DNA of 22,733 nt from a virus. The position numbers were made by a program, and so were the translations under genes. Below are positions 20,652 to 22,733 of the stretch, piece by piece; within the stretch, counting starts at the first letter, position 1, and every line of letters begins with the position of its first letter. The DNA lies in the IMG/VR virus record IMGVR_UViG_3300000233_000026, positions 2,850 through 25,582 of that record. The stretch is one strand, 5' to 3'. The notes beneath the pieces are model-generated. The model made no database searches and was not told where the DNA came from. It worked only from the letters and a program-made list of their open reading frames with translations.

Positions 20652-22703
20652 ATGGGAGCTATGATGACATTGGGTCTAATGTTAACCGCAAAAGATATGC
20701 TTTCTCCTATTTTAGGTAGGGCTTCTGAATCTGTTATTAAGCTAAATACCTCTGCTAAATCATTATCAAGTCCTCTAATGGAATTGTCTTCGCGAACGGA
20801 GCTTGTTGGAGGAAAATTCAAATTTGGAACTACTGCTATCACTGGAATGGGTAGCGCATTAAATCCATTGACTAATAAGTTTATAGGGACAAAAACAGTC
20901 TTGAGAGATTTTTATACGGAAGTTGAAAAAACAGCGGATAAAACCACGTCTTTTATGGATAAACTAAAAGAGGGTGGGCTTGCCTATGGTGGTTTTTTTG
21001 CGGTTGGAAAAGGGCTAGCCTCTACGGTACTCAAAGATTTTGGGGATTTAGAAGACGCTCAAAATAAATTAAAAAGCACTCTCATGGATTCCAAGGGTGC
21101 TATTTCGGGCTATTATCAAAAAATTGCTACCGAATCGGATAAACTAGGTTCAGCACTACCGGGTACGGCGGCTGATTTTTATAACATGGCTTCCTCTCTC
21201 AAATCCCTTGGTATTTCGGAGGAGAGTATCGTAGGCGGTGCACTAAAATCCTCTGCGTATCTTGCAACCGTAATGAAAATAAGCTATGAGGAAGCTGCGG
21301 ATTCCACGGCTAAGTTTAAATCAGCGTTTAATATCGCCAACAAAGACCTGCTCCCTTTTGTTGACGACATACAGCGCATGGGGCATATGGGGGTTAAAAT
21401 CGGAGAAATGGCTTTTGGTTTCTCCAAAGTCGGGGCAACCCTTAAAGGGGTCGGACTAGAAGGGATCAAAGCGGCGCGAAGTGTGGAGCCTCTCCTTGGA
21501 CTACTTATTCAAAATAAGTTTAGTGGGGAGGAAGGGGGTAGTGCGATTGGGGATATCATTAAAAGTGCAGTGGTATACAAGGGGTCAAAAAAAGAAAAAG
21601 ATAACCTTAAAATGGGTGTAAGTCTTAATTTCGTTGATGAAAAGGGGAGTTTTAAGGGTATTGATAACATGATGACAGAATTGTTAAAGCTTAACAAATT
21701 CTCCACTGTCAAAAAAGCAAACATCATGGAGAACCTTGGAATTTCACCAAAATCGGGGGCAGGAAATGCCCTCTTCGTCTTATTGGCTTCAGGTCAAAAA
21801 GGAATAAATGCCTTTAATGCCGACATGAAAAAGCAAGCCGACTTAAACCAAAGGGCTAAGCTTGCCTCTCAGGGACTAATAAGCACATGGGAAGCCCTTA
21901 CGGGTACCGCTAGTAACTTAGCTGCTACTATCGGCTCTTCAATTGCCCCTGAGCTTAAAGGTCTAGCCAATTTTTTTAATGCGGCTACAGATAAAATCAC
22001 AAAATTTTCAAAACAGCATCCAATACTAACGCATAATGTTGCGCTTGTTACGGGCGGGTTTATTGCCATTTCGGGGGTTCTTGGTATCACCGCGTTGGGG
22101 ATTAGCGCCCTAACTTATGGATTCACTGCAATGGGGATAAAAACTCTTTTTTCTGCAACGGCTCAGTGGGCATTTAATACCTCGCTTGGTAAGAGCTTCC
22201 TTACCATGGGATGGGTCATTGGGCGAATGGTTATCATGGGTGGAATTTTAGGTGGAATGGCAATAAAAACGGGAGTCGTAACTGCTGCACAATGGCTCCT
22301 TAATGGTGCTATGCTGGCTAATCCTATCGGAGCATTAGTGCTTGGTTTTACGGCACTGGTTGGTATTGGTGTTGTTTTATATAAAAATTTCCTACCTTTT
22401 AGAAATCTTATAGATAGTATAAATCAATCTATAGATCATGTTCTTGGAAAAGATGGGTGGCTTGGAAAAATAGCAACTCTTGGGATAGATGCACCCACTG
22501 CGCCAAAATTCCCCACTGCGCAAAAGCCTGCGGTATTAGCAGCTTCGGCACCACGAAAAGTAACGGTTCCGACGCTTAAAAAAAGAGAACCTCTACACTC
22601 TACTACTAACAACCATGTAAACATAGTAGTAAACAATCCTAAAAGTAACGTGGACGTAACCAAAGCGGTCCACCGTGCTATTGGATACGGAGACCGCCCA
22701 TGA
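20652..22703 (+). CDS. Tape measure protein (P2 T-like)
   Basis: A 683-aa protein that sets tail length and is expelled with the DNA. It starts MGAMMTLGLMLTAKDMLSPILGRASESV, a common N-terminus of P2/Mu tape measures. The body is long helical sequence, with the phage tail tape-measure core around AYGGFFAVGKGL, continuing LEDAQNKLKSTLMDSKGAIS, then PGTAADFYNMASSLKSLGIS. A hydrophobic block at about residues 460-590 (LVTGGFIAISGVLGITALGI; ANPIGALVLGFTALVGIGVV) would form membrane-spanning helices used in DNA injection. RBS AAAGGAGAGAG is close to the ATG. The gene ends with ATGA overlapping the next gene. Expected tail length from 683 residues is about 100 nm (inference). Confidence 0.92.
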   Translation: MGAMMTLGLMLTAKDMLSPILGRASESVIKLNTSAKSLSSPLMELSSRTELVGGKFKFGTTAITGMGSALNPLTNKFIGTKTVLRDFYTEVEKTADKTTSFMDKLKEGGLAYGGFFAVGKGLASTVLKDFGDLEDAQNKLKSTLMDSKGAISGYYQKIATESDKLGSALPGTAADFYNMASSLKSLGISEESIVGGALKSSAYLATVMKISYEEAADSTAKFKSAFNIANKDLLPFVDDIQRMGHMGVKIGEMAFGFSKVGATLKGVGLEGIKAARSVEPLLGLLIQNKFSGEEGGSAIGDIIKSAVVYKGSKKEKDNLKMGVSLNFVDEKGSFKGIDNMMTELLKLNKFSTVKKANIMENLGISPKSGAGNALFVLLASGQKGINAFNADMKKQADLNQRAKLASQGLISTWEALTGTASNLAATIGSSIAPELKGLANFFNAATDKITKFSKQHPILTHNVALVTGGFIAISGVLGITALGISALTYGFTAMGIKTLFSATAQWAFNTSLGKSFLTMGWVIGRMVIMGGILGGMAIKTGVVTAAQWLLNGAMLANPIGALVLGFTALVGIGVVLYKNFLPFRNLIDSINQSIDHVLGKDGWLGKIATLGIDAPTAPKFPTAQKPAVLAASAPRKVTVPTLKKREPLHSTTNNHVNIVVNNPKSNVDVTKAVHRAIGYGDRP

Positions 22704-22733
22704 AAACAGTATGTCTTTTCGGGTTTGCATTCC
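22700..22733 (+). CDS. P2 gpU-like tail protein (5' end only)
   Basis: Starts with an ATG overlapping the tape-measure stop (ATGA). Only 11 residues are visible, MKTVCLFGFAF, resembling the 'M-x-x-x-x-G-x-F-x-F' opening of P2 gpU-type tail proteins, and the position (after T) supports this. In P2 this gene is followed by D (late control/baseplate hub). Identification is therefore mostly positional. Confidence 0.6.
   Translation, partial: MKTVCLFGFAF

Overview
The window is most of a transposable (Mu-like) prophage, open at both ends. It begins inside a MuA-type transposase gene and stops 11 codons into a P2 gpU-like tail gene. The moderately AT-rich composition, the extended -10 promoter behind a T-rich stretch, and the general character of the proteins suggest a Campylobacterota (epsilonproteobacterial) host. 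That assignment is inference; no host gene is visible.

Layout: (1) 1-5841, plus strand, early/middle region: transposase, target-capture ATPase, a string of small overlapping regulators and hypotheticals, a RecA-fold ATPase flanked by a long inverted repeat built on 9-bp iteron-like units, then a GemA/gp16-like protein and a short Mor/C-type activator. The last two are in the same order as in Mu. (2) 5830-14219, minus strand, head and packaging operon. In transcription order it reads gp37-like, protein-I protease with nested scaffold, lambda D-like decoration protein, lambda E-like major capsid protein, gp36-like, gp27-like small terminase, gp28-like large terminase, gp29-like portal, gpF with a C-terminal nuclease-like domain, and gpG. 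(3) 14357-22733, plus strand, contractile tail module in the P2 order: small membrane protein, V, W, J, I-position protein, fibre, fibre chaperone, FI sheath, FII tube, E/E' with a programmed -1 frameshift, T tape measure, U.

The phage is therefore a mosaic: Mu transposition and packaging, a lambda-type shell, and a P2-type tail. Head and tail operons diverge from one 137-bp region, which is the obvious place for the Mor-like activator to act. The head operon runs back towards the early region and converges on the activator gene.

The least explained elements are: a compact predicted pseudoknotted RNA with its own promoter between the gpG and gpF genes (6327-6421); the inverted-repeat ATPase cassette (4113-5148); a leaderless antisense membrane-protein moron inside the tail operon (20446-20619); and a sigma-region-4-like small protein (2497-2820). 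No endolysin, repressor, Gin/G-segment, mom, tRNA or CRISPR array is seen in the window.
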